A stretch of DNA of 64,000 nucleotides from Sipunculus nudus (Eukaryota > Annelida > Sipuncula > Golfingiida > Sipunculidae), in the NCBI GenBank assembly GCA_026874595.1, contig CM049322.1, forward strand, positions 20,523,400 to 20,587,399, in the 5' to 3' direction. Below the pieces are notes generated by a model. It saw nothing but the letters and a program-made list of their open reading frames with translations, searched no databases and was not told where the DNA came from. Both the position numbers and the translations under genes were made by a program. Every line of letters begins with the position of its first letter. Position 1 is the stretch's first letter. This document shows positions 37,249 through 48,211 of this stretch, in pieces.

Positions 37249-39660
37249 TTAATATAATGTATGCTTTAATATGTTTCTCTATCTGTGTTCATGTAATATC
37301 CTTTTATTAAGCTGTCTCTTTATCGCCCCGTTTCATCAGTTATTTATGCCCCCCTTGGGCTTGACTCCTTGGTGCCTGTCTGTCTATCATTGCTACAAAA
37401 GTTACCTCCCCACCACTACCTTAAATACCACAATCCTTCCATTTAGAAATGAGGTTTGATAGACATCCTCTAATAGATAAATAGACCCTGATCCACGGTG
37501 ATATCAGTTCTTGGTATTATGTTACATCGTGTGAAATACCCGCTGAATAGCGAGGTCAAACCCCCTCACTACAGCATATGCCATTCTTTAATAACGTACA
37601 CTGTATCGGAGACGTGTTATTGCTCAACATAAAAGGAACACAGCAGTGTTAAATGACCGTCCGTGAACTAGATCGATCTGGTGGTAGTGTACAAGTTTAC
37701 ATTTGCAGCCTCGGGAGAAAGATATTATGTCATGTTAGTCGTTGCAATTCTTTCCAGCTTATTTACCTGGTAAAGTTTGATAACTTTTAGTTTATATATA
37801 CGTATACAGGTAATGGGATTCAAAATTGGCTTTATTTTTTTTCTTCATTCATACACCCACACACATGGTTATTCACTAAACATGTCACATACTGATAGGA
37901 TATTGCGCATGCGTATTCTTTAAAGTCATTTTAGATTAATTCGTGAATGCATCCCTGTTTTTTAAAGACACCTTATATTTCAGTCATATTTTTATGGCTA
38001 TTTTTCTCGACCAGAAAAGATAACCTAAATATATGTTGTATGAAAATAACTGAAACTAGGCTCTCAGGGGCAAGTATTGCAATATATATTGCAATTAGTA
38101 TTGCAATATACCTTCGTGTATCTACGATAGACGCCAAGGTTTCCTTAATTTGTATGTGTGCGTGTGTGTGTGTGGGGGGGGGATAGGTGTGTGTGTGCGT
38201 GATTGTTTAGCACATATGTATCAAACATCGAATCAGAATCTTTATATTTTCAAGTGTTCAATGTTTATTGAATTAAACACTTGTGAGAAATATAATCCAG
38301 TACGTATTTTTCTGCTGGCGGGGGTATGCGCTTATACATTATTTTATTATCTCTTGCATTTTTAAGGCACACATATCTCAGTCATTCGATGTGTAATCGT
38401 GCTAGACAGTTTAAGAGTTTTCTTAAAATCAGTATAAGGTTTCTAGGACTGAAAGGTACTGCATGGCTTCTCAAAACTACGAGGGTTAAAGTGTGGTTTG
38501 GGGTGTTTGCTTCAGGCTTATCCCTCATTCATAGACTCATTTTCTAACCTTTAACACTAGTCTGTAATAGAGTGAAGGTGTATACGTATAAAAAAAATTT
38601 TATATATTGAATAAATATAATTGTAAACCTCAGCGTGTCTGCTAATTCTAATCATCCGCCTTCCCGTTATTCATGGCAAACAAGGGCAAAGACCGTTGCA
38701 TACCAACGGATGCTTTGTGCCTTATATTATTCCATAAACATTCCTTACATTTGTATGCCCATGATCTTCCTGTATTAGACAAAATCAATACAATGTCTAA
38801 AATGTAAGTACATGCCTGCTAAAGATCCTGAAATTTACACTGACCTGTACATCAGCCTTCCTTCCATTCTACAAATTCAGTGGAGGTCCCAGGGTACCCG
38901 CACATTTTTACACTATCGAATAACTCATAAGATATTTCAATATTTCGACATTACAATCAATTTGCTAACTTGTTATTCCCAGGCAAGGTAGTTAAATATT
39001 ATTAAAATATTTAAATGGATCAAGCCTCACGTAACTAACAAATCCTATTAGATAATACTTAAAGGTCTCGTAACATAACAGGCGAACAGAGACTTACAGA
39101 ATAAACAGATGTGAAAACAAACGAGAGTGGACTTAAGGACTTGGGTATTACTGTGTTCAGTGAGCCTGAATATAGGGATGAACTGGCCCATTCAGAGGGA
39201 AGGAGGTTAAACGGTGGTCCAACGGCATTATAACCACAGGCTGAGCTGGCCCTGTATATAACCATTACGTTAAAACAATATAAAATGTTAAACAATTAAA
39301 CTCATAGAATATAAGAATTTAAAATAGCTGCATGTGTTTAATTTCTTTTTTGAATGTCCGTGGCATGGACAGGTTTCACCTTAAATTCTAGGGCCTATTT
39401 TACACCCCAGGCTGTCTTTGTACCTTTATACATCAAATCACGAGTCTCAGAGCTGTTTGTTTAGTGACCAATGTTACATCGTACTACTTTATGATTGCAG
39501 AACAAATAAAAACACAGAGACCATGTTGAATAACTTAATGAAAGGTGCCGTAACATACACCTAACTGTTCACAAGAGAGTTTACCAAGGATAACATTCTG
39601 CTCGTCTTAGGCCAAAAAAAAATCAAAGGTATGGTTTTCAGGCACCTCCCGCATCAAAAA

Positions 39661-40692
39661 TTTTTATTTTGATTTTCAATAAAAAACTTTCCAATTTTGA
39701 GCTGCTGCCGCTCCGACATTTCTCTCAAGAAGATAAAACCATACGATTTCCTTTGTTTTGTAGCGCTTTTATTTATTTAGCAAAATAAAACTGTCATTTT
39801 CATGCTTTTCCCTTATCATTTGACATTAAAGTTTCTTTTTTAAAGTCGTTCGTTTCTAATATATCCAATATTCGATAAAGTTCTCCCATTTGCAAGAACG
39901 ATGATGCGTTTTGAAGCAAATAGAACATAATGTATGACTTTAAAGCTTCCAAGGTTAGCTACGAATAAATATATGTATATATACTAGTATTATATGTTCA
40001 TAATTCTACATTTTCTTAATTATGTAAGCATCTGGGGTATGTTTTCTTACAAGAGGAAGATGTTCACAAAAATTAATAACTCCAAGCCTGTCTCCTTAGT
40101 TGATCTGAACAGTTTATAATAACCAGCGTTATAGCCGCTATTTCGATATGCGAAATATGTCATGGGCTTTAATGTGTTTTTATTTTGATTTTCAATAAAA
40201 AACTTTCCAATTTTGAGCTGCTGCCGCTCCGACATTTCTCTCAAGAAGATAAAACCATACGATTTCCTTTGTTTTGTAGCGCTTTTATTTATTTAGCAAA
40301 ATAAAACTGTCATTTTCATGCTTTTCCCTTATCATTTGACATTAAAGTTTCTTTTTTAAAGTCGTTCGTTTCTAATATATCCAATATTCGATAAAGTTCT
40401 CCCATTTGCAAGAACGATGATGCGTTTTGAAGCAAATAGAACATAATGTATGACTTTAAAGCTTCCAAGGTTAGCTACGAATAAATATATGTATATATAC
40501 TAGTATTATATGTTCATAATTCTACATTTTCTTAATTATGTAAGCATCTGGGGTATGTTTTCTTACAAGAGGAAGATGTTCACAAAAATTAATAACTCCA
40601 AGCCTGTCTCCTTAGTTGATCTGAACAGTTTATAATAACCAGCGTTATAGCCGCTATTTCGATATGCGAAATATGTCATGGGCTTTAATGTG
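39661..40692. repeat. 516-bp tandem duplication, copies apparently identical
   Basis: 39661-40176 and 40177-40692 both start TTTTTATTTTGATTTTCAAT and end GGGCTTTAATGTG. I see no difference over the stretches compared. Either very recent or an assembly artefact. Confidence 0.92.
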
Positions 40693-40815
40693 TACGCAGA
40701 ATGGCAGACCCTGACCCCATCCTTCCCGGACCAGAGGAGCTTTTTTAGGTTTTCTTTCAGTCTTCCCGGGCGTGACCCTCCTCTTTCCAAAATCCTGGAT
40801 CCGCCCCGGAGTAGG
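40690..40815. mobile_element. hAT-like MITE remnant
   Basis: AAAATCCTGGATCCGCCCCG at the right is the inverse of the CAGGGGCGGATCCAGG end at 50443. CTTCCCGG occurs twice inside. The left end is degenerate and abuts the 516-bp duplication. Confidence 0.45.
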
Positions 40816-41274
40816 ATAATAACATCTTCCTAGCCTGGCATCTTTCTCTGCTCAGAGTTCGGTGCTCAAAAGGAAACGAACAAACGTAGAAAGTAAAGCG
40901 TGCTGGTATCAAAAGCAGCCTATATATGACCAAGGTCGTCAGTTGTATTGGGTTTCCCCGTGAATGCAACCCTATTCTACTTGTTTATCACGTTCGACCA
41001 AAAATTGGTCACTTGCATGCCTGTATATGCATTCATTGCATGGTCAGCTTTTCACTGTATTACTTCTACGTTGGAATTATTTTGTTCCGTTTAGCTGGGC
41101 TTTCTTAGAATTCGATGTCACTTCTTCTGGTGCAACACATGTTGTTATTTGATATATACCCATGAACGGTGAGATTTTTTTCCTGCCGAAAACGATGTTT
41201 ATAGATGTTACCTAGATATGAACTTAAGAGCACTGCAGTATAAAATTATATTAATATATATATTGTGATAGATG

Positions 41275-41815
41275 ACCAATGCGATTATCGTTGACCTGTT
41301 TTACAATTAATCATGCTCAGTTAGGTCACCTGGATTAAAATGAAAGAGAGAAAACCTACGCGTTGCGCTGGTTTAGAACATGATTAACCGGTCAGTGATT
41401 GCCCTTCGAGGTGCACAATTCAGGAGAGTTGTTTGTTAAGTGACCAAAGTTACATCGTACCACTTTACCAATCAAAACACACATTACAGCAAAGAATTTG
41501 TTGAAAAACGTGATGAAATGCGCCGTGGAATGTGGCTGACTTATTTCAAAGTTCACAAGTGATAATTACATACTGCGCATGTTTAAGCTTAATTTAGATT
41601 TAGGGTAAAATGAAATAAGCTTAATTCAGGTTCGTTACTCAAGATGGAGTATTCATAAAGCTTGCAAGAGTGCATAATACTTTATGAGGTAAAAAGAACA
41701 AAAGGTCTTACTTTAAAGACTTCCGCGGTTAGCGACAATTAAAGCACACACACATACACAACATAAGTCATACTCATAATTATATATTTTCATAATTATG
41801 TCAGCAACCGGGTGC

Positions 41816-41863
<48 letters not shown>

Positions 41864-42010
41864 CGATGCTCAATTATAGATGACCTAATATATACTTATC
41901 TTGCTTTGTTTGCTCAACTTGAACGAAATGAAAGCGAGAAACCAAAGTGTGCCCTGTTTTATAAAATGAATCACCTGGCAATGATTGCCCTTTGAGGTGC
42001 CCCAGGGAGC
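41275..42010. repeat. Diverged tandem copies of about 590 bp related to 39440-40176
   Basis: TAGATGACC, ATGAAAG(A/C)GAGAAA and TGATTGCCCTT(C/T)GAGGTGC recur at about 41275-41435 and 41865-42000. TTGTTAAGTGACCAAAGTTA and TTACATCGTAC match 39455-39485, and AATTATGTCAGCAACCGGG matches the end of the 516-bp unit. Confidence 0.6.
41819..41859. repeat. (AT)n microsatellite
   Basis: TA run ending in GATCGATCG-like sequence. Confidence 0.96.
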
Positions 42011-42361
42011 TAATTGAGCATGAAATGTCACGTGGTACAGCCAATACGAGCGTTACCCTCAGATTATGCGGGGTATAATAACGTCCGACGGGTCGGTTAG
42101 ATGGTTAGTGTAATGTTGCATGCCGGGACGAAAGATGGAGATGAAGAAGTATGAAACCAATGGCAACAAGTAGGTCTTTATCCGTACTTTTACTTATTTT
42201 ACTCAAGTTTAGGTCACCCCCTCCCCGTTTGTTTCTTAGCCTGAAATACTTTTGTCTGTGGGCGGAATATTTATCTTTCACATGTACCGATATATCAATT
42301 CAAGTGGTGTGAAGGGTTGCCTTTTGATTACACGAGGTAAATTGGAAAAGATACTTGAAAC

Positions 42362-42966
42362 GGTATAGATGCATTATACGGGGCTGAACTTCAGGGGTGA
42401 AAACAGTAACTGAATGCACATTTTCTTTTAAAAAAAATGCAAGTTCATTTCCTAATAGGCTTCCACTATACCCTTGTATAAATAAAATAAACATATCTTA
42501 TCATTTACTTAAGTTAAATATGGAAAATAAGCATAATTTATTGACTATTTTTTTACGTGATAAGTGTACGCGACGTCAAACGACAACAAATGTGGGTTCA
42601 CCATTAAACTAACATAGATCATCTAAAACATTAAGGATTTCAACGCCTAATAGGCTTCCACTAAATACTAATATAAGTTATATATAAAAGCATAATTATA
42701 AGATAGAAATATGCAGAAAAAAAGGCATAACTTCTTTTTTTTTACGCTTTACGCGACCTCATGGACAAATATACTAAAAGTGGGTGCACTTTGCACAAAA
42801 TAAATGTTCGTTCACAGGGAGAAATATGGGATTTCATAAAAAATAAAAATGTGGGTTAACTTGTTGGGTGACTTTTATGCATTGAACCCACATTTTCCTG
42901 CATAACAGTGTGGGTTCACTTGTTTTTTAGCCCTTGATGTTCAACCCCGTATAATGCACTTATACC
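42362..42966. mobile_element. 605-bp TIR element with internal tandem repeats
   Basis: GGTATAGATGCATTATACGG then GGCTGAAC at the left; GTTCAACCCCGTATAATGCA then CTTATACC at the right, an inverted repeat of about 40 bases. Inside, CCTAATAGGCTTCCACTA recurs about 190 bases apart and GTGGGTTCAC-like motifs recur at least four times. Confidence 0.7.
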
Positions 42967-43330
42967 CTCTAACTGTTTGTTACTCCAGTAACACACACTG
43001 TAATTATTGCATACGCACATTTTAAAACGAAAAAAATGAAAATGAAAATTCATACAGCATTTACAGTAAATTATGATGTACCGTTAACACACCAATGATT
43101 TAAATGGAAAGTAACAATATCAATGAGAGCTTAAATGAGATGAGGAATGTTGGCTCAATTTTTTATTCTAAAAGATAAAATAAAATATGGATTTTCAGTG
43201 GGATACTGTCTTAATAAGGTATGCACAAATATTTGTACAGTTTTTGTTGCGCCGTGCTGGTGGCAAGAAATTCATACATCGGTATGTTTACCTTGAAGAT
43301 TTCGTCAGTGATAATGTTTACATTTGCGAA

Positions 43331-43333
<3 letters not shown>

Positions 43334-43369
<36 letters not shown>
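43334..43369. repeat. (AT)n microsatellite
   Basis: TA run, followed within 25 bases by a C run. Confidence 0.96.
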
Positions 43370-43375
<6 letters not shown>

Positions 43376-44476
43376 ATATGTCCGGGGTCCCCCCCCCCCT
43401 CCCACACACACAACCATACACCCATGGATCCCTTTTACCCATATTGCATGCTGACATAAAAAGTGTGTGCCAGGGGATCGAGAGTCACTTGTCATTCACA
43501 TTTACTGACCCTGAAAGCGGCAGTGACAGAGTCAAACATCAGGTTAAACATGCTTAAATCCGTCACTGGCAGCAGAGTTTATTCATACACACAATATACC
43601 TTAATACTGCGCTGGAGGTTGTAAATTACCAGCCTGTGACGACGCAGGCATTCCGGTCTTTGCCGAAGACAGTTCGGCTGTTTTCGGTGGTAAACTCCAG
43701 GCAATTTTACATACACGCAAAAATTACTCAAAATGAAATGTACATTAAAAATAATTTATTTTCATATCGACGAGGTCACTGCGGTAACAATAACTTTATA
43801 TTTTATAACTATAAATGAGATATAGCAAAGTGTCATATGCAACGCGGTTTCAGAGAACACTGAGGACAAAAGTGGACCAACTTAGATATATCGGTGTTCA
43901 AAACGTCTAGATGTAAGCTGTATGTCCTTTTTCTCATTTATCCTATTGATCAAGTTTTTTATATATATAATATTGTCATAAAAGTTTGTTATCAAAAGCC
44001 AATTGTAAATAAGAAATATATGAAGCAAAGGCTACAAACAGCGAGTTAAAAAGCAATCTTTTGGAACTCAGTTTTTCAAGATACTTTATTGAAATGCTTA
44101 TGATCCATAGGGGATTACATGGATTGTTCCTATGTTTGTATGTATGTGTTAGGATATAAAAAAAATATCTTATCGGAGGAAATGCCATCAAACCCATAGT
44201 TTATTGAAGCCTATTCACTTATTGAAATATATTCTTGATATTATAATGGCAGCAAACTTGTGAGAGGCTATATCTTTGCCGCTCTTGTTCAAAGAACAAA
44301 CGAGAGATGGCGCTGCATATATTACTCTCGCCAAAAGTGAAAACTTTTCGTCACGTGACAATATGTGCCTGTTAGCTCCCAGATATTAAGATATCTTATT
44401 TAGAAATAAAACTGCTTCTTAGAACAATATCTTTTACGTTATTTAGGGCATTTTTAGGAGCCATATACTGAGTTGA

Positions 44477-44830
44477 TAGAGAGAGAAAAACAAAGAGAGA
44501 AAGAGAAAGACACAGACAGACAGATTGGGACAGACAGACAGACAGATGATTATGTGTATTAGAGTTTAATTTAGAGAGAGAAAGACACACACATAGACAC
44601 ATACTGTACGTTTTTGACAATAAATAATTTATTTTTTTGGAGAAAGATAGAGAAAAAGAGAGAGAGTTAGAGAGAGAAAGAGAAACCGACAGACAGACAC
44701 ACAGTGAGGTAGACTGATAGACAGACAGAGGATTATATGTGGTGGAAAATAATTTGCTTTTTTAAGAGAGAGAGAGAGAGAGACGGAGGGGGGGGGGAGA
44801 GATAGAGAGTCGGACAGCCGGATAGAGGAT
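44477..44830. repeat. Purine-rich GA/GACA tract
   Basis: GAGAGAAAGAGAAAGACACAGA recurs three times about 140 bases apart (44478, 44640, 44765), each followed by GACAGACAG and GGATTAT. This is a simple-sequence block with a higher period. Confidence 0.8.
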
Positions 44831-45367
44831 TATAAGTATTTGAAATCATCTTCTTTTTGTGATATTTAAAGATATTACTATTACATATGGTTGATTTTTA
44901 CTTTTATTTTCTTTAGTGCCAATATGGACACACAGCGCGTATAAACATTGGCATAAAAAAGCCAATGATGCACTTTGAATGACTAATATGAGTTAACATA
45001 ATATTAACAGGTAATGGTTGGATGGGACATTTAAAAAAAATAAAAAATAGGTAGTAGTTTTTTTACGGCCCAGTTTTTAGTTTCACACAATAATGTATTA
45101 TTTATAATTTGCGCTCCACTGAATATTTAGAACAGTCCTCGTCGACCTATTAGCTACAGCGATTTAATTTATTAGTCCTCATTTTAACCATTAAACTATG
45201 TATATAAATAGGAATATTTGGGTTAGCGTGTGTCATGTTCCGTTAAATAGTCCAGGTATAAAAAAAAACCTCTCCTGCAAAAGAACAACAGCATAAATTT
45301 AATGACTTTTGACCGGAAATACATACCGTAAAAACAATATTTACTGATGCGGAGTCTCAAGCGCGTG

Positions 45368-45375
45368 TATATAAG
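45368..45375 (+). promoter_or_regulatory. Possible TATA box upstream of the candidate Rh first exon
   Basis: TATATAAG followed by GGTCC lies 153 bases before the ATG at 45521. A CCAAT sequence is at 45424-45428, downstream of it, so the pair is not a textbook promoter. In an AT-rich genome a chance TATA is likely. I list it only because of its position. Confidence 0.25.
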
Positions 45376-45520
45376 GGTCCATGCATGTCAAACTTTTTCA
45401 GGCACTTTACGACAGTTTTCTAGCCAATCAGAGGCGAGTAAACATTTATCGCCAACGTGTGTCGTCTGCTTTAGAATCTTTAACTATATTGCATACCTGT
45501 GGCGTTTTTATTAAACAAAT

Positions 45521-45561
45521 ATGAGTGACGGTACAACGAAACCAAGAGGACACCAAATTGA
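45521..45561 (+). CDS. Candidate upstream first coding exon of the Rh gene
   Basis: An ATG with A at -3 opens 13 codons plus 2 bases and ends at a strong donor (GA|GTGAGT at 45562). The good acceptor at 47989-47990 (pyrimidine-rich, TCACAG) starts an exon whose 61 bases before the 48052 Met are open in exactly the complementary phase. The joined product would place 34 hydrophilic residues before [17 protein letters not shown] lies about 150 bases upstream. Against this: agreement of phase happens one time in three by chance, the amino acids are not a motif I recognise, and the usual Rh start sits at 48052. It could be a 5' UTR exon, an alternative N-terminus or coincidence. Confidence 0.4.
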
Positions 45562-45973
45562 GTGAGTAACGTTCTGTTTTCTCCGAGTTAAAGTTAACAT
45601 TTAGTCATATTCTGTGTACCAAGGTGAAATAAGCTTATTATTTACATGCAACTATAAAACATATGCACGTATAAACTAATATATAAAATTTAATTGTTAG
45701 TGTTTAACACTGATTTATTGATAACGATAAGACCATTATGACGTTTCTGTTAAGAGAACTTATTATGATATAGTAGTATAATCCTATCTTTTTTGTGACC
45801 ACTTTTTTATCTTTTTTGGTAACACACCTACTACTCCTGAAATAAGATGACCATATAATGATTGGACATAAGTTCATGTCTTAATCGACTAACTATTTTA
45901 CATACAGCTACAGATACGTTGACGCAAACACCATCTTGGTGGCGTCAGGCTGGTTGTGTGTGTGAGTAAGGGA

Positions 45974-46022
45974 GAGATAGAGAGAGAGAGAGAGAGAGAA
46001 TGAGAAAGAGAGAGAAAGAGGA
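45974..46022. repeat. (GA)n microsatellite
   Basis: GA run with a few A insertions. It lies between the candidate first Rh exon and the next exon. Confidence 0.95.
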
Positions 46023-46231
46023 GAGTCTAACATCGGTTACCTTTAACTTCTGCATGAGATGAATTTAACATATACTGATTAAATGCTCAATACCTTGTTG
46101 CGAGTCAGCGGTTTTGATACTATTGACCACTATGCTGCTAAAAATAAGAGCAAAGTATTAAGGTTTTTACCATTATTGCTCCAAATGCTTCAATTCTTTA
46201 TTTCTTTAGTAAAGTCAGATTATTAAATATT

Positions 46232-46238
<7 letters not shown>

Positions 46239-46298
<60 letters not shown>
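46239..46298. repeat. (AT)n microsatellite
   Basis: Uninterrupted TA dinucleotides. Confidence 0.97.
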
Positions 46299-46300
<2 letters not shown>

Positions 46301-46403
46301 TAAGTGAATAGGTCTGTAAGAGGATATTTTTTGTGCATAACCACTGTTAAACGTCTGTTTTTTAATGTGTGCGTATATGCGTATGTGCGTATATGGATAA
46401 AAA

Positions 46404-46628
46404 AAGGTGCGTTTCCATGTGCGCGTATATGAGTCAAATGACTCATTTTACCCTGAATCCCTAGGTTCACGCAAACCCTATGGATTAAAATCGCTCCTGT
46501 GGCGATTTTCACGCATAAACGGAGAAGTATACTTATATACGCTGCCGGACACATGAAAACACCCCAGTAACAAAATCGTATGAGCAATTTTTCACGCAAA
46601 TATACGCGCACATGGAAACGGCCCCTTA
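46404..46628. mobile_element. 225-bp TIR element
   Basis: AGGTGCGTTTCCATGTGCGC then GTATAT at the left; ATATACGCGCACATGGAAAC then GGCCCCT at the right. Flanks show no clear duplication. Confidence 0.65.
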
Positions 46629-47939
46629 GTACATAAAGAGCGTACGCCTCCGCCAAATAAACTTATTAATTGAACCTAAACTCTGGATTGCGTTCAAAAG
46701 TTAATTTTCGCCTCAAGACTTCTATATCAAAAAGAAAATCATTCATAGGTACGAATATTGTGAAGTACAAATACCTGACCACCGTGTGTAAATAACGGCT
46801 GGTACTACATTGAACTACATTGAACATTCGTGCCACGCCATTTCACTGTATAAACAAAGGTATAAGAGGGGCCTCTGTGCAGACTAAGTGCGGGGCGTAG
46901 TGACTTAATCTATGAAGTTTATGACGGAAAGAGGCATGAGTTAAATGTTGTAACTTGCACTTTAACATTTAGCTTAACTGTTATTAAATATTGTAGTCTA
47001 TAACATCATCCAACCAGAGATGTAAAAAAACAGACACACTTACAAAAATACTGTAACCTAACCTGATTATCGATCAAAATGTACAGCCGTTCCTTATCGG
47101 ATTTGTTTTGTCTTTTTTTATAAAATTACCATGGATATTCATTAATATAAGTTATAATATATTTACTAAGATATACCATAGTTTGTAAAAAGGCCCAAAA
47201 ATCCAATTGAACGCATGTACCGTAACTATCATACATCAATATCTATATCGGGGTCAAGTCTCCAATCTAATGAAGTTGCCTTTACCCGTAAGAGCCACAT
47301 CTTATAATACAAAATATAACCCATCCTCAAACGTATGGGACACCAGCAAAACAAGAAGACAGACAGATAGAACCACACGATTGAAGATAAACCATGGTCT
47401 ATTGGATGACGTCATCTTCCAACTATGACGACATTATAATGTCCTTTTATTTATACTTTTTGCAGGCCACCTTTATGAAGTCAATTCACATTTCACCTCT
47501 CTATTCTGGTTATGACCTCTATATCTTTGAAGCACAGCAATTTTTTCTTCAAATTTTACTCACCAGTTATTTTGGCCATTTTCTCAGAGGAGTAAACAAA
47601 AATCTGATGACCTTTACCTTGATCTAAAAGGTCAAATCAGCCGAATTATAGTATATCGGCTTAAGGATATCTTGTGAATAAGATAACTTCAAAGTTCAAT
47701 CAAGTTCTCAGTGTAGTTCGAAAACTGGTGATCTTGATTGTTTTAATTCTTCTCTTGTACAACCTGTATAGACCTGTCATCCGTGGATTCAGTCAGCACG
47801 TGTGACTAATCACTTATGGAACCACCCTGTCGACAGCCAGTATGTCAAAGGTCAAGATCACATCTTAAGTTTATCCCAATATGACTTTCAGAAGATAAAA
47901 TTTCTGTTGTGAATGTTAGGTTAAAATGACCTGCTGGTC

Positions 47940-47974
47940 AGCTGAGCCTCAAGACCCATGGGTCACTTATCTTT
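47940..47974 (+). repeat. Right end of the tandem-core element family beside the Rh acceptor
   Basis: GTCAGCTGAGCCTCAAGACC followed by CATGGGTCAC matches the right end at 20259-20288. Another is at 53957-53990 (TTCAGCTGAGCACAGTGACC). The extent to the left is unclear. Confidence 0.6.
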
Positions 47975-47990
47975 TGATTCTTTGTCACAG

Positions 47991-48211
47991 ACTCGGACAT
48001 ACCCAGGCTCACCCAGTTGAAGAGGACACGTCGGAACTGTTTGTGACCAAAATGTGGCGCTTGAAGTTCCCGCTCTTCGTCGGTACCATCCAGGTGGCGC
48101 TAGTAATCCTGTTTGTGTTCTTTGCGGAATATGACGACCTCGCCAAGGGTACCTATAATTCGACCGGAAGCGATGACGGCAGTGGCGCAAGGCTCCTCAA
48201 AACATATCCAA
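47991..48211 (+). CDS. Rh: Rh exon carrying the canonical start codon
   Basis: The acceptor TTTGTCACAG ends at 47990 and the donor GTAAGC begins at 48212. The Met at 48052 begins [10 protein letters not shown] and the first transmembrane segment. The exon leaves one base of codon 54 (an A), which pairs with TG at the start of the next exon to give Met-Phe-Gln-Asp. The 61 bases before the Met are open and could be coding or 5' UTR. The right end of a dispersed element (GACCCATGGGTCAC, about 47961-47974) stops less than 20 bases before the acceptor. Confidence 0.9.

Larger units (their letters stand above)
35359..39440. other. No host gene seen
   Basis: Holds an AT microsatellite, a partial dispersed repeat, a TAC tract, a C run at about 37030-37043, a GT/G run near 38155-38185 and a small cluster of ATTGCAAT palindromes at 38074-38112. 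Confidence 0.65.
42967..45367. other. No gene seen upstream of the Rh locus
   Basis: AT and GA simple repeats and short frames only. If the exon at 45521 is real, the proximal promoter would be in the last few hundred bases. Confidence 0.6.

Noticed and set aside
38074-38112. Three ATTGCAAT palindromes
   Set aside because: Short AT-rich tandem copies within simple sequence; no gene nearby to regulate.
47926-48051. An earlier in-frame ATG at 47926 for Rh
   Set aside because: The first 20 or so codons are the right end of a dispersed element and include the acceptor at 47990. A transcript reading through is less likely than a start at 48052 or a splice from 45521.
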